Positions 8,651 to 16,726 of a stretch of 64,000 nucleotides of DNA are shown here, piece after piece. This DNA is from JAXDJH01 sp034663635 (GTDB lineage Bacteria > Actinomycetota > CADDZG01 > WHSQ01), in assembly GCA_034663635.1 (NCBI GenBank), contig JAXDJH010000013.1:1-64000 (forward strand). Reading direction: 5' to 3'. Position numbers and translations under genes: made by a program. Below the pieces are notes generated by a model. The model had not been told where the DNA came from. It saw nothing but the letters and a program-made list of their open reading frames with translations, and searched no databases. How positions within the stretch are numbered: position 1 is the first letter of the stretch; each line of letters opens with the position of its first letter.

Positions 8651-9790
8651 TTACTTGAGGGGCCCCGTGTATCTGAGGATGTCGATCCCCCGCGTGTAGT
8701 CGATCGAGTAGACGATGCGGTTGGTGATCCAGTGCACGGCGGACGTCTCCGAGGCTAGGGGCATGAAGTGACCTGCTTCCTCGATCTTGCCCGACGAATC
8801 GATGTGCAAGAAGCGAGTGCCGTGGTCGTAAGCGCCGAGCGCGACTATGCCTCCGTCATCGAACGTTGGGTTGTTCTGGAACCAGTGCGTCGAGCAACCC
8901 ATCCCGTTCACCGCAGGATTGCCATCCGTCACGGTTCCGTTCTTCAGCGTGTAACTGTCGATCGTGGTGAAGGTGTGGGTCTGCTCCCACTTTGAGGCAT
9001 CCCAAGTCACGAAGGCTGCGCTCCCGACCTCGCATCGAGGCGTGGCGTTCGTCTCCCCCGCAGACATCATGATCTGGTCGGTCCCACGCTGAGGCCACAT
9101 CGCGGAGTGGATGAAGCTCGTGTCCCCGGGATCCCCCATAGCAAGGATCTCGGGGTGCAGCAGATCCTTTCGAGCATCCAGCAACAACATCGGGTTGGAG
9201 GACGTAAGCAGCAGACCCGGCTTCAGCTCGAGTAGGTCGTGTGACGGATAGGAAGAGGTCTCGAAGAGCGTGTCGTCCGTCCACTTCTCCTTCTGGAGCT
9301 TGGGGTTCACCGGGTCGCGCAGGTCGACGATCAGACCGGTGGACCCATATAGCCATTTGCAATCGAAGAGGCATTCCATTGTGTGACTAGCAGCGTCGGG
9401 CAGTTGTGCGATCTCGGTCGGATTGGACTTGTCCTCCACATCGAAGACGCGCAGGATGTTCGGGCGCGTGTCGGCGAAGATCAAGACGTTGCCGTTGGTG
9501 GCGACGTCCTCGTTCTCCCACCCTCCGATAGGGATGCGACTCAGCAGCTTCGGATCGGTCGGCTTTGCAACGTCGTAAATAGTCAGCGTCTTGACGCTCG
9601 TCACGTAGAGGTAGTGGCCGACGAGGCGGGCTCCGATCCCATGGAGCTGCTCATCACTAACGAGCTTGACGTACTCGACGTTCTCGGATCCGAACCCATC
9701 TGGCACCGGCCCCGTGGGTGCGCCCACGGCCGCGGGGATCGTTAGACCGAGTAGGGCTAGACCGAGCGCGACGCTCGCGAGTTTTCTCAT
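8651..9790 (-). CDS. Exported LVIVD-repeat beta-propeller protein
   Basis: 379 residues from the ATG at 9790, which is chosen because it begins a clean signal peptide (MRKLASVALGLALLGLTIP, cleavage near AVGA) and follows AAAGGAG; an upstream ATG at 9862 would add 24 untypical residues. Repeated blades such as HYLYVTSVKTLTIYDVAKP, NVLIFADTRPNILRVFDVEDK and STGLIVDLRDPVNPK are LVIVD/propeller-type repeats. No enzyme residues are recognisable. The same-strand motif at 9824-9850 lies 33 bases upstream. It is probably an extracellular or wall-associated propeller, function unknown. Confidence 0.85.
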   Translation of the reverse strand: MRKLASVALGLALLGLTIPAAVGAPTGPVPDGFGSENVEYVKLVSDEQLHGIGARLVGHYLYVTSVKTLTIYDVAKPTDPKLLSRIPIGGWENEDVATNGNVLIFADTRPNILRVFDVEDKSNPTEIAQLPDAASHTMECLFDCKWLYGSTGLIVDLRDPVNPKLQKEKWTDDTLFETSSYPSHDLLELKPGLLLTSSNPMLLLDARKDLLHPEILAMGDPGDTSFIHSAMWPQRGTDQIMMSAGETNATPRCEVGSAAFVTWDASKWEQTHTFTTIDSYTLKNGTVTDGNPAVNGMGCSTHWFQNNPTFDDGGIVALGAYDHGTRFLHIDSSGKIEEAGHFMPLASETSAVHWITNRIVYSIDYTRGIDILRYTGPLK

Positions 9791-9823
9791 CAGGCAGTCT
9801 CCTTTTGGTCGCTCCGGGAGGCA

Positions 9824-9850
9824 TTCGCTCCTTTGCGAGGAGATTCCTGC
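9824..9850 (-). promoter_or_regulatory. Bipartite motif GCAGGA-N16-GCGAA (copy 1)
   Basis: Read on the minus strand: GCAGGA at 9850-9845, a 16-base spacer with CTCC/GGAG arms, then GCGAA at 9828-9824, 33 bases before the ATG of the exported LVIVD protein. It matches copies at 49586 and 59094 exactly in both hexamer/pentamer halves. It could be an alternative-sigma promoter or a leader RNA element. Confidence 0.6.
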
Positions 9851-9888
9851 CGACGACACCACCGCGAGATGGACTCCGGCCCTCTTAT

Positions 9889-10584
9889 CTACGGGTTGCC
9901 GGCTGATCCTCGCAGTCGCTCAAGCAGGGTGGCCAACTCGCCAGGCCTGCTGAGTGCCACTAAGTGACCTCCGTCGATCTCAATGGGTTCGATCCCAAGT
10001 CGATCGATTGCTGTACGTCGCATGAATGGAGCCGGGAAGAGCCTGTCATCCAGCGACAGGATGACTCTCGTCGGCACATCTGGCCAAGCTGCAAGAGGCC
10101 ATGGGTCTTCGAATGGCTTAGCCGACTGGTCTTTGCCCCCCTGCATGGCTTCTGCCGTTACCGAGCTGGGAACATCGTGGAAGAAGATGATTTCCGGATC
10201 GAAGTCGGCATCCGGATCTCTCCCATCCTCCAGCGCCTTGCTTCGGAAGGCTTCTCTTTGTCCGGTGTTCTCCCACCAATCACCGCCCGATTCGCCGGGA
10301 ACCGGAACCATCGCGTTCAGCAGAACGAGTTGGTCTACGGGGACCTGCTCACACACCAATGGTGCAGTGAATCCCCCCATCGATTGAGCGACGAGAACAA
10401 GATCGCGTCGATCTCCGATCGCCTCGACGACAACGGCCGCGTAGTCGGAGAAGGTCGCTCGGTCATCCTCGCAAGGCAGATCCGGCGCGATGACATCGTG
10501 TCCGAGCTCTTGCAGTTCGGGAATCAAACGATGCCAATACCAAGAATCGCTCGCAGCCCCATGGATCAGTACGTAGGTCGCCAT
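9889..10584 (-). CDS. Alpha/beta hydrolase, small esterase type
   Basis: 231 residues, the length of the compact salicylate-esterase-like alpha/beta hydrolases. It opens YVLIHGAASDSWYWHRLIPEL (oxyanion HG). The nucleophile is Ser68 in AQSMGG, the acid Asp180 in SLDDRLFP and the base His207 in DGGHLVAL. It is encoded 27 bases downstream of the Baeyer-Villiger-type monooxygenase on the same strand. A plausible job is hydrolysis of the ester or lactone that enzyme makes; this is inference from context. Confidence 0.88.
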   Translation of the reverse strand: MATYVLIHGAASDSWYWHRLIPELQELGHDVIAPDLPCEDDRATFSDYAAVVVEAIGDRRDLVLVAQSMGGFTAPLVCEQVPVDQLVLLNAMVPVPGESGGDWWENTGQREAFRSKALEDGRDPDADFDPEIIFFHDVPSSVTAEAMQGGKDQSAKPFEDPWPLAAWPDVPTRVILSLDDRLFPAPFMRRTAIDRLGIEPIEIDGGHLVALSRPGELATLLERLRGSAGNP

Positions 10585-10611
10585 TGCCGCCAGCCTAAGT
10601 TCCCCATCGCG

Positions 10612-12096
10612 TCACCTTCTCTGTGGCACCCGTTTCGTCAGTCGGTAGGCAACAGGATCGAATTGGCGCGTTGCGCGTTTGAATCTCCAGGTGAAGTCGG
10701 GCCACAGCGTCGGGTTCCTACCGTGCTCATCCAGGTACCAACTCACGCACCCACCCATCGTCCAGACCGTGTCCTGCATCTTCGCCTGGAGCTCGTCGTT
10801 GAAGGCCTCCAACGACGATGGAAGGACCTCGACCGACGCGAGGTCGAGCCGGGACATCGTCTTGAGGGCGTCGACGATGTAACGGATCTGCGCCTCGATC
10901 ATGACGACCAGCGAGGTGTGGCCGATCCCGGTATTGGGCCCGGTCATCAGGAACAGGTTTGGGAAGGTATCGACGGTCGTGCCGAGATATGCGCGCATAC
11001 CGCCGTCGCGCCAGTGGTCGGCAAGCGAGACACCGGCGCTACCCGTCACGAGTTCGGTAGTGGGGTTGTCGATCACCCGGAACCCCGTCGCGAAGATCAC
11101 TGCGTCGACCTCTCGTTCGGTGCCGGCCGCCCCCACGATGGAGCGGCCGCGGAGTTCGCTGACACCCGCGGTGATCAATTCGCAGTTCGGCGATGCGACG
11201 GCGGGATAGAAACGGTTGGATAGAAGGATCCTCTTGCACCCGAGTGAGAACCGTGGCCGAAGGAGCTTTCTGAGTTCTCGATCGGGCACCTGCCGAGCGA
11301 GATGCGCCCGCGCGACGCGTTCCAAGGGACGCAAGAACCTACGGTTCCTCGTCATGCCCAGGACGAGCGATTCCCGCGCCAGATAGACGGCCCGACGCAC
11401 GACTTTCTGCAGGAGGGGGAACCGCCTATAGAGGTTGCGTTCGCGCTCTCTGATCGGACGGTCGGTGTGAGGAAGGATCCAGGCCGGGGTCCTCTGGAAA
11501 ACATGAAGTTTCTCGACGATGGGCTGCAGTTGCGGGACGATCTGGATGGCGGACGCGCCGGTACCAACGACTGCCACTCGCTTTCCCGCAAGGTCCTTCT
11601 CCGGTTTCCACGCAGCCGAATGCATGACCTCGCCGTCGAAGGTGTCTAGCCCAGGGATATCCGGGAATGCGGGCTCGGCCAGTCCACCGTTCGCGGCGAT
11701 CAAGACGTCGGCAACCCAGGTGCCCTGATCTGTATCGATCACCCAGACGTTCCCGTCATCGTCCCAGCGCGCACTCGTGACGCAGTGATCGAAACGGATG
11801 TGTCCCATGACGTCGTGCGCGCATCCGCGGAGGTAGTCGAGGATCTCGGGCTGCATCGAATACGTGCGCGTCCAATTGGGGTTCGGCCGGAAGGAGAAGG
11901 AGTAGAGATGGGAGGGGACGTCGCACTGGCAACCGGGATAGATGTTGTCCCGCCAGGTGCCGCCCAGATCCGAGGCGCGCTCGAACAGAACGAAGTCGTC
12001 GATCCCGGCTCTCTTCAAACCGATCGCGATCCCGAGCCCCGAGAAACCAGATCCCACGATGGCGGCGCGGATCCTCCGCGGCGCTTCCGATCCCAT
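10612..12096 (-). CDS. Flavin-dependent Baeyer-Villiger-type monooxygenase
   Basis: 494 residues. The FAD-binding GSGFSGLG is at 15-22 and the second Rossmann motif VVGTGASAIQ at about 176-185. Between them is the Baeyer-Villiger fingerprint F-x-G-x3-H-x3-W: Phe153, Gly155, His159, Trp163, followed by Lys rather than the usual Pro or Asp. The DLGGTWRDNIYPGCQCDVPS stretch is also typical. The family inserts oxygen next to a ketone using NADPH, giving an ester or lactone. ATG at 12096 follows GGAGG. It is divergent from the TetR gene across a doubled operator, followed by an esterase gene, and faces SDR and CMD genes, forming a plausible ketone-degradation module. Confidence 0.9.
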   Translation of the reverse strand: MGSEAPRRIRAAIVGSGFSGLGIAIGLKRAGIDDFVLFERASDLGGTWRDNIYPGCQCDVPSHLYSFSFRPNPNWTRTYSMQPEILDYLRGCAHDVMGHIRFDHCVTSARWDDDGNVWVIDTDQGTWVADVLIAANGGLAEPAFPDIPGLDTFDGEVMHSAAWKPEKDLAGKRVAVVGTGASAIQIVPQLQPIVEKLHVFQRTPAWILPHTDRPIRERERNLYRRFPLLQKVVRRAVYLARESLVLGMTRNRRFLRPLERVARAHLARQVPDRELRKLLRPRFSLGCKRILLSNRFYPAVASPNCELITAGVSELRGRSIVGAAGTEREVDAVIFATGFRVIDNPTTELVTGSAGVSLADHWRDGGMRAYLGTTVDTFPNLFLMTGPNTGIGHTSLVVMIEAQIRYIVDALKTMSRLDLASVEVLPSSLEAFNDELQAKMQDTVWTMGGCVSWYLDEHGRNPTLWPDFTWRFKRATRQFDPVAYRLTKRVPQRR

Positions 12097-12119
12097 CGCA
12101 CCTCCGCTTTGGCTTTGCT

Positions 12120-12150
12120 GTTACGAGCTGTAACTGTTACCGTCTGTAAC
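12120..12150. promoter_or_regulatory. Doubled palindromic operator between TetR and monooxygenase genes
   Basis: Two tandem copies of GTTAC-N5-GTAAC: 12120-12134 and 12136-12150, separated by one base, so their centres are 16 bases apart. The second copy ends on the base before the TetR ATG at 12151, and the first lies 24 bases upstream of the monooxygenase ATG. The position between a TetR gene and its divergent neighbour suggests autoregulation and control of both operons. Confidence 0.75.
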
Positions 12151-12828
12151 ATGAGCTCTACGGCGCCGTCAAACGAGACTCCGGCCGTCGCCGATCGTTC
12201 GGCCTGGAAGGAGGGTCGCCGGGAAGACCTGCTCGAGGCTGCGGAGACCGCGATCCGAACACAGGGAGTGGCCGCGTCGATGGGCGACATCGCGCGCGAA
12301 GCCGGAGTGTCCAGGGTCATCCTCTATCGATACTTCGGCGATCAGGCGGGCCTCTGCCTCGCGATCGCAGAGAAGTACGTCGGGACCCTGGTGCAGAGAC
12401 TTCGGGTTGCCCTTGCCGATACTGACGACCCTCAGGCCCGTTTGCGACGTACGACCGAGACGTACGTGGATTTCATCGAGGAGAACCGCGAGGTCTACAA
12501 CTTCTTGATGCACCGAGCGGTAAAGGAAGGACCGGCAGGAGATGTCGCCGTTGGCGACTTCATGCGAAGAGTCGCGCACGAGATCGGACTCGTGCTCGAA
12601 GAGGACATCTCAAGACTGGGATTCGACCCGAAGCCGGCCCAAGCTTGGGGTCACGGCGTTGTCGGCATGGTGCATCTGGCGACCGATTGGTGGCTGCACT
12701 CCACAGGGGTTACCAAGGCCGAGTTCGTTGAGCACCTCGTGGCGCTGATGTCATATGGATTCATCGGGCTTGCATCCCTGTCCGAGCTCGCCGAAACGTC
12801 CGGGATGCGGCGCGTCGATTCCTCATGA
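12151..12828 (+). CDS. TetR-family transcriptional regulator
   Basis: 225 residues. The helix-turn-helix is at about 44-63 (MGDIAREAGVSRVILYRYFG); the C-terminal ligand domain is helical, ending in an SYGFIGLASLSEL segment. The start at 12151 immediately follows the doubled GTTAC-N5-GTAAC operator and has no room for a Shine-Dalgarno sequence, so translation is probably leaderless or the message starts within the operator. Its stop overlaps the SDR start (ATGA), so TetR, SDR and the CMD-family gene form one operon. It likely represses both this operon and the divergent monooxygenase, with a substrate-related ligand as inducer; the ligand is unknown. Confidence 0.92.
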   Translation: MSSTAPSNETPAVADRSAWKEGRREDLLEAAETAIRTQGVAASMGDIAREAGVSRVILYRYFGDQAGLCLAIAEKYVGTLVQRLRVALADTDDPQARLRRTTETYVDFIEENREVYNFLMHRAVKEGPAGDVAVGDFMRRVAHEIGLVLEEDISRLGFDPKPAQAWGHGVVGMVHLATDWWLHSTGVTKAEFVEHLVALMSYGFIGLASLSELAETSGMRRVDSS

Positions 12829-13682
12829 GCCAGTCAACTCAACTGTCAGGCAAGCGCGTCCTCATCACGGGGGCCGCGCGCGGCATCGGAGCGGCCCTTG
12901 CAACGCGCCTTCATGCCAGGGGAGCACGCGTCGCGGTTGTCGGCCTCGAGCCTGAGACTTTGAAGGCTGTCGCGTCAGCATGCGGAGATGCTCCGTGGAT
13001 GTTGTGTGACGTTGCCGACCGCGAGAGCGTCCGCCATGCGGTGACGCACGCCGTTGAAGGATTGGGCGGGCTAGATGTGGTCGTGGCAAACGCGGGCATC
13101 GCCGCGCAGCTTCCGCTCTCGGGCGGAGACCCCGAACTCATGGAACGCATCATCAAGGTCAACGTGATGGGCGTTTACAACACGATCTGGGCAGCGGGCC
13201 AGCACATCAGCCATCCGGACGGCTATGCCTTGCTCGTATCGTCCTTCGCCGCGGCTCTGCACCTTCCACTCATGGGTGCCTACAACGCGTCGAAGGCTGC
13301 CGTAGAAGCGCTCGGCAACACACTTCGCATCGAGGTCCGTCCCTATGGAGCAAGGGTCGGCGTCGCGTATTTCGCCGAGTTGGATACCGACATGACGCGA
13401 CATGGCTTTGACACTCAGGCCGCACGGTCCCTCCCTGCGGCGAAGATGATCGGTCGAGCGCGACCGCTGAAGTTGGGTATCGACGCGCTCGAGCGGGGCA
13501 TAGCACGCCGATCCCGGCGCGTCGTCGCGCCGCGCTGGATGGCCGGGGCGCTCCCCTTCCGGATGACGGTGCAGCGTGTCGTCGACCGCGTTACACAGCC
13601 CGGGCTCGCACGCGTCCTCGAGATCGCGCGTGAGGAGCAGGTTTCTCTCACTACAGCTCAGCCAAAGGAAATGGATGACTGA
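12825..13682 (+). CDS. Short-chain dehydrogenase/reductase
   Basis: 285 residues. The cofactor motif TGAARGIG is at 15-22, NAG at about 89-91, the catalytic Ser lies in LLVSSF near 139, and Tyr153-x3-Lys157 in YNASK. It is a classical NAD(P)-dependent SDR. It starts inside the TetR stop codon and ends overlapping the next gene by 8 bases, showing tight translational coupling. Context suggests alcohol/ketone interconversion feeding the divergent Baeyer-Villiger-type monooxygenase; the substrate is not defined. Confidence 0.92.
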   Translation: MSQSTQLSGKRVLITGAARGIGAALATRLHARGARVAVVGLEPETLKAVASACGDAPWMLCDVADRESVRHAVTHAVEGLGGLDVVVANAGIAAQLPLSGGDPELMERIIKVNVMGVYNTIWAAGQHISHPDGYALLVSSFAAALHLPLMGAYNASKAAVEALGNTLRIEVRPYGARVGVAYFAELDTDMTRHGFDTQAARSLPAAKMIGRARPLKLGIDALERGIARRSRRVVAPRWMAGALPFRMTVQRVVDRVTQPGLARVLEIAREEQVSLTTAQPKEMDD

Positions 13683-14208
13683 GCCCCGGATCACTCCCGG
13701 CGGGCGCTCCGATGTGGGCTGGATCAACTGGATCATCGCCCTCGTCTCCGGACGAGTCGCCGGCACCGGGCCTCCCAACCTTTTTCTGACTCTCGCCCGA
13801 CACAGAGGGCTGTTCCGAGGATGGTTGCGGTTCGCCGGAAAGCTCATGCCCGGGGGGAAACTTCCGCGAAGGGAGAGCGAACTCGTGATCCTCCGCGTTG
13901 CTCATCTATGCGGGAGCGATTACGAGGTCGCCCACCACGTTCGCCTTGGCCGAAGGGCGGGGCTGCGTGACGTGGACATCGAAGGCGTGACGCGGCAGCT
14001 TGCAGAGGGGGCCTGGAAGCCTCGCGAGGCCGCGATCCTGGCCGCGGTTGATCAACTGCATACCGATCGGGATCTCGATGAGGAAACGTGGGCGGCACTC
14101 GAGGCTCATCTGAACGACCGAGAGCGTATCGAGCTGCTCATGCTGGTGGGTCATTACGAGATGCTCGCGACGTTCCTTCGAACGCTGCGCGTCGCGGAGG
14201 ACTCTTGA
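13675..14208 (+). CDS. Carboxymuconolactone decarboxylase (CMD/AhpD-like) family protein
   Basis: 177 residues from the ATG at 13675, which overlaps the SDR stop by 8 bases. The core RRESELVILRVAHLCGSDYEVAHHVRLGRRAGL carries the family Glu/His segment (the Y-E-x2-H-H part). Only one cysteine is present there rather than the AhpD CxxC pair, so peroxidase activity is less likely. Members of this group often sit in SDR/monooxygenase clusters with poorly known roles. It is the last gene of the TetR operon; a GC-rich hairpin follows at 14260. Confidence 0.85.
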   Translation: MTEPRITPGGRSDVGWINWIIALVSGRVAGTGPPNLFLTLARHRGLFRGWLRFAGKLMPGGKLPRRESELVILRVAHLCGSDYEVAHHVRLGRRAGLRDVDIEGVTRQLAEGAWKPREAAILAAVDQLHTDRDLDEETWAALEAHLNDRERIELLMLVGHYEMLATFLRTLRVAEDS

Positions 14209-14259
14209 GCGACAAGATGACGCTGGGAGAGCGCGTTCGACTCAGTAGCCGAATGGAAC

Positions 14260-14286
14260 GGGGAGGGGCCCGAAGGCTCCCTCCCC
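14260..14286. terminator. GC-rich hairpin between convergent genes
   Basis: Arms GGGGAGGG (14260-14267) and CCCTCCCC (14279-14286), with an inner GCC/GGC pair closed by CGAA and one bulged T. It sits between the stop codons of the convergent CMD and CU044_5270-type genes. There is no strong T-run, so intrinsic termination is plausible but not certain. Confidence 0.5.
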
Positions 14287-14299
14287 CTTAACCTCTTCC

Positions 14300-15370
14300 T
14301 TACGGGCGCTGGCCGGATTCGTCGACAACTCCGGACTTGAGAAGCACGGAGTAGGCGTAGGTCACCTCGCTGCCATCCGTCTCCAAGAAGACGTCTCGGA
14401 ATCCCAGAACCTCTGCGGACTTCGGGTCGAAGTACATCTCGTGGCGCTGGCTCCGGCCCCCGTCCTCGCCAACCATGACCGAAACCGCGGTTCCTTCACG
14501 GCCACTCGGGTCGGTTGCATCGGGGTCGAGCTCGGTGCCGGGCACCCTGGACATGACCTCGAACAGGGCCGAGCGCAACTTCGGTGACGCATCCGGGTGG
14601 TTCAGCAGAAGATCGGACGCCGCGGTGAACACGTACATATCCGGGTCGCCCTGCGGCGGACACTCGACCGACTCACCCGACTTCGCCTCAGGACACTGTG
14701 TCGTCGCATCTGCCTTGTCGGTCAGGAACGCGTACAGGTCATCGGCATCGGTGGGATATGTCGTGATGTCCTCGGGCGCTCCCGCCGCCGGCATCACCTT
14801 CTCGAACGTGCCGACATCGGAGAATGCGGGACGACCGGCGGTGATCCACCACTGCTCGTCCTCGGCGTTCAGGAACTTCGGTGCCATCGATTTTCCCAGG
14901 ATGCGGCCGCTGCCGTCATCGTGTGAGATCCACACCTCGATCGAGGTCGGGATCAAAGCGGTGATCTGCCGTCCGTTGACATCCCTGGTGCCCGTGCCTT
15001 GTCCCTCGAACTTACGGTAGATCCACTGCCCGGGTCCGGCCTCGGGCCCACTCCTAGCCGCCACGAGAGCAGCGTCGCGCAGCACATCGCTAGCGCCCGC
15101 GACCGCCACCCTTGGAGTGCGGCTTCGGGGTGTGTCGTTGGTGGTGCGTGTGGCTATGACCCCGACAGTCAGCAGCACCGCCGAGGCGGTCGCGATCGAA
15201 CGAAGTGGGAAGCGCGCAACGCGTGCGCGCCGTTGGACGCGAGGTCGATCCATGACAATGCCGTTGAACAACTGCTGCCCTTCCGTGGACAGAGCCCATC
15301 CTTCGAGCTCGCGCTCGGCCACCGGGTCGGCGGCAACTAGCACGTCCATCGCATCTTGTGTCCTATTCAT
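14300..15370 (-). CDS. CU044_5270 family membrane protein linked to ECF sigma factor
   Basis: 356 residues from the ATG at 15370, chosen because it overlaps the sigma-factor stop (ATGA) and removes an untypical 56-residue extension. A cytosolic N-terminal stretch (ATDP-like DPVAERELEGW) is followed by one transmembrane helix (about 48-66, IATASAVLLTVGVIA) and a large extracellular domain with PGQWIYRKFEGQ and a C-terminal part reading MYFDPKSAEVLGFRDVFL. This matches the actinobacterial CU044_5270 family that regularly follows ECF sigma genes. A role as anti-sigma or signal-receiving partner is inferred from linkage and topology, not demonstrated. Confidence 0.8.
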   Translation of the reverse strand: MNRTQDAMDVLVAADPVAERELEGWALSTEGQQLFNGIVMDRPRVQRRARVARFPLRSIATASAVLLTVGVIATRTTNDTPRSRTPRVAVAGASDVLRDAALVAARSGPEAGPGQWIYRKFEGQGTGTRDVNGRQITALIPTSIEVWISHDDGSGRILGKSMAPKFLNAEDEQWWITAGRPAFSDVGTFEKVMPAAGAPEDITTYPTDADDLYAFLTDKADATTQCPEAKSGESVECPPQGDPDMYVFTAASDLLLNHPDASPKLRSALFEVMSRVPGTELDPDATDPSGREGTAVSVMVGEDGGRSQRHEMYFDPKSAEVLGFRDVFLETDGSEVTYAYSVLLKSGVVDESGQRP

Positions 15371-15849
15371 TTGGCCTCCTGTGGTCTCGACGCGAGGAGC
15401 GATCGCTCCGCGTCGAATGGATCGGGAACATCGAGGATCTGGACGAGTTTTCGCCGAGCTCGATGCAGGCGGATCTTGAAGACCGATGGGGAACAGCCCA
15501 AGACGGCGGCCGCGCTCTTGTAGTCCAGTCGCTCCCATGCCATGAGCATGAGTGCCTCACGGTCCCAGCTGCCGAGCTGATCGAGGGCTTCGAGAGCGCG
15601 TATGCGATCGGTTACCGCGTCGGAAGGATCGTTCTCGAGTGGCGAGACGGCGGACACTCGATCCGTCAGCGCCGCTCGCCTTGAGGCCGCGCGTCGCTCG
15701 TTCGCCAGGACCTTGCGGGCGACACCAAGTAGCCATGCGATGGGTTCGACGGGTACCTCGTCGATCCGTCGCCAAGCCACCAGGAAGGTCTGTGACACGA
15801 CGTCTCGTGCCGCATCTCGATCCGTCCGACGAGCTGCATATGCGAGCAC
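15367..15849 (-). CDS. ECF-type RNA polymerase sigma factor; 5' end apparently frameshifted
   Basis: Region 2 reads YAARRTDRDAARDVVSQTFLVAWRR and region 4 reads LGSWDREALMLMAWERL, then LGCSPSVFKIRLHRARRKL. The annotated stretch begins at a GTG (15849), giving 160 residues, but this truncates region 2: the frame continues upstream as DDRLRELYETYAYRVLAYAA without any ATG, GTG or TTG until a stop near 15970. An ATG at 15931 in the next frame gives MGQSRALG and would join perfectly if one base were removed from the C6 run at 15906-15911 (G6 on the coding strand). The likely gene is therefore 15367-15931 with a one-base sequencing error or genuine frameshift. It is coupled to the downstream CU044_5270-type gene. 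Confidence 0.85.
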   Translation of the reverse strand: MLAYAARRTDRDAARDVVSQTFLVAWRRIDEVPVEPIAWLLGVARKVLANERRAASRRAALTDRVSAVSPLENDPSDAVTDRIRALEALDQLGSWDREALMLMAWERLDYKSAAAVLGCSPSVFKIRLHRARRKLVQILDVPDPFDAERSLLASRPQEAK

Positions 15850-16050
15850 GCGGTAGGCGTATGTCTCGTAGAGCTCTCGGAGCCGGTCGTCCCTGCCCAG
15901 TGGGTCCCCCCAACGCTCGTGACTGCCCCATCGACAGTCTTCTCTATCGATGTGTCCGGCGGGGGCCGGGAGTTACGAACGAGCAAGATCTTGTCGGGGT
16001 CCTTAGGGGGCCGGGGTAGGTGTCCTCGGATGACGGGAGCCGGAGCTCCA

Positions 16051-16623
16051 TTACGGCGCGCCGTTGCAGGTTGTGGGGTCCCACAAGCCCCGGTCGCTCT
16101 CTCTGGCGTCACGCTCGAGCTGAACGAACAGATCGGCGTGGCGCACATTCGGGGGGTAGGTGTAGACGTTCGCGTAGCCGTTGGCGACGAGCCTTGCATT
16201 CGCCATCTCGTCTCCGAAATAGACGTAGCGGAGGATCCGGTCGTATTGATCGGTCTCTTCGACGTCTTTGACCAACCTGACGGTCTTGTCGTCGAGCAGC
16301 GCTTTGGTCGCGGCAGACGCCTCACGTCCGAAGCAGTCGACCGGAGAGCCCGGCTTCACTGACTCGGGCGTGTCGATCCCGAGGAAACGGACGTCGTATT
16401 CCTCCCCCACCTGGGTGTCGCCGGCCCCCGGACCCGGGACGATCTCGAGGATCTCGACCTCGATCGTGTCGCCGTCGACCACCCTCGTCACGTGAGCTCG
16501 CTCGTAACCGCCGGGTTCCTCAGAGAACGAGGCCGGTCCCTGAACGGTCAACTCGACCTGGTGGTGAGCGCACGCGGAAAGCCCCAGAGCCATCGCGAAC
16601 GCGCAGACGAGGAGCCTTCTCAT
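16051..16623 (-). CDS. Thermonuclease (staphylococcal nuclease-like) lipoprotein
   Basis: 190 residues. A lipoprotein signal ends at LSAC (Cys18). The SNase-like fold shows in VTRVVDGDTIEVEI, then YDVRFLGIDTPE and the YDRILRYVY segment that carries the second catalytic arginine; FGREASAATKALL lies between. It is expected to be a calcium-dependent, membrane-tethered extracellular nuclease acting on DNA or RNA. The C-terminal NGYANVYTYPPN and RGLWDPTTC complete the family pattern at normal length. ATG at 16623 diverges from the SCP2-like gene by 103 bases. Confidence 0.88.
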   Translation of the reverse strand: MRRLLVCAFAMALGLSACAHHQVELTVQGPASFSEEPGGYERAHVTRVVDGDTIEVEILEIVPGPGAGDTQVGEEYDVRFLGIDTPESVKPGSPVDCFGREASAATKALLDDKTVRLVKDVEETDQYDRILRYVYFGDEMANARLVANGYANVYTYPPNVRHADLFVQLERDARESDRGLWDPTTCNGAP

Positions 16624-16726
16624 GGCCGGGAGCCTAGGAGGCGGGTACGACAGGAACTATGACGGCGGGCAAGAGACTGTTTTAGTCTCCGTGCCGTTCA
16701 ATCTGCGTCTACCAAGGGGAGGCGAC

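Noticed and set aside
12535..12565. GCAGGA followed by GCGAC inside the TetR gene
   Set aside because: Spacer is 13 and the second half differs; it lies within coding sequence and is probably chance.
16649..16672. ACAGGA-N13-GCAAG in the SCP2-like gene leader, and GCAAGA-N13-GCGAA near 19050 before the ceramidase gene
   Set aside because: Both differ in spacing (13) and sequence from the bipartite motif; not counted as copies.
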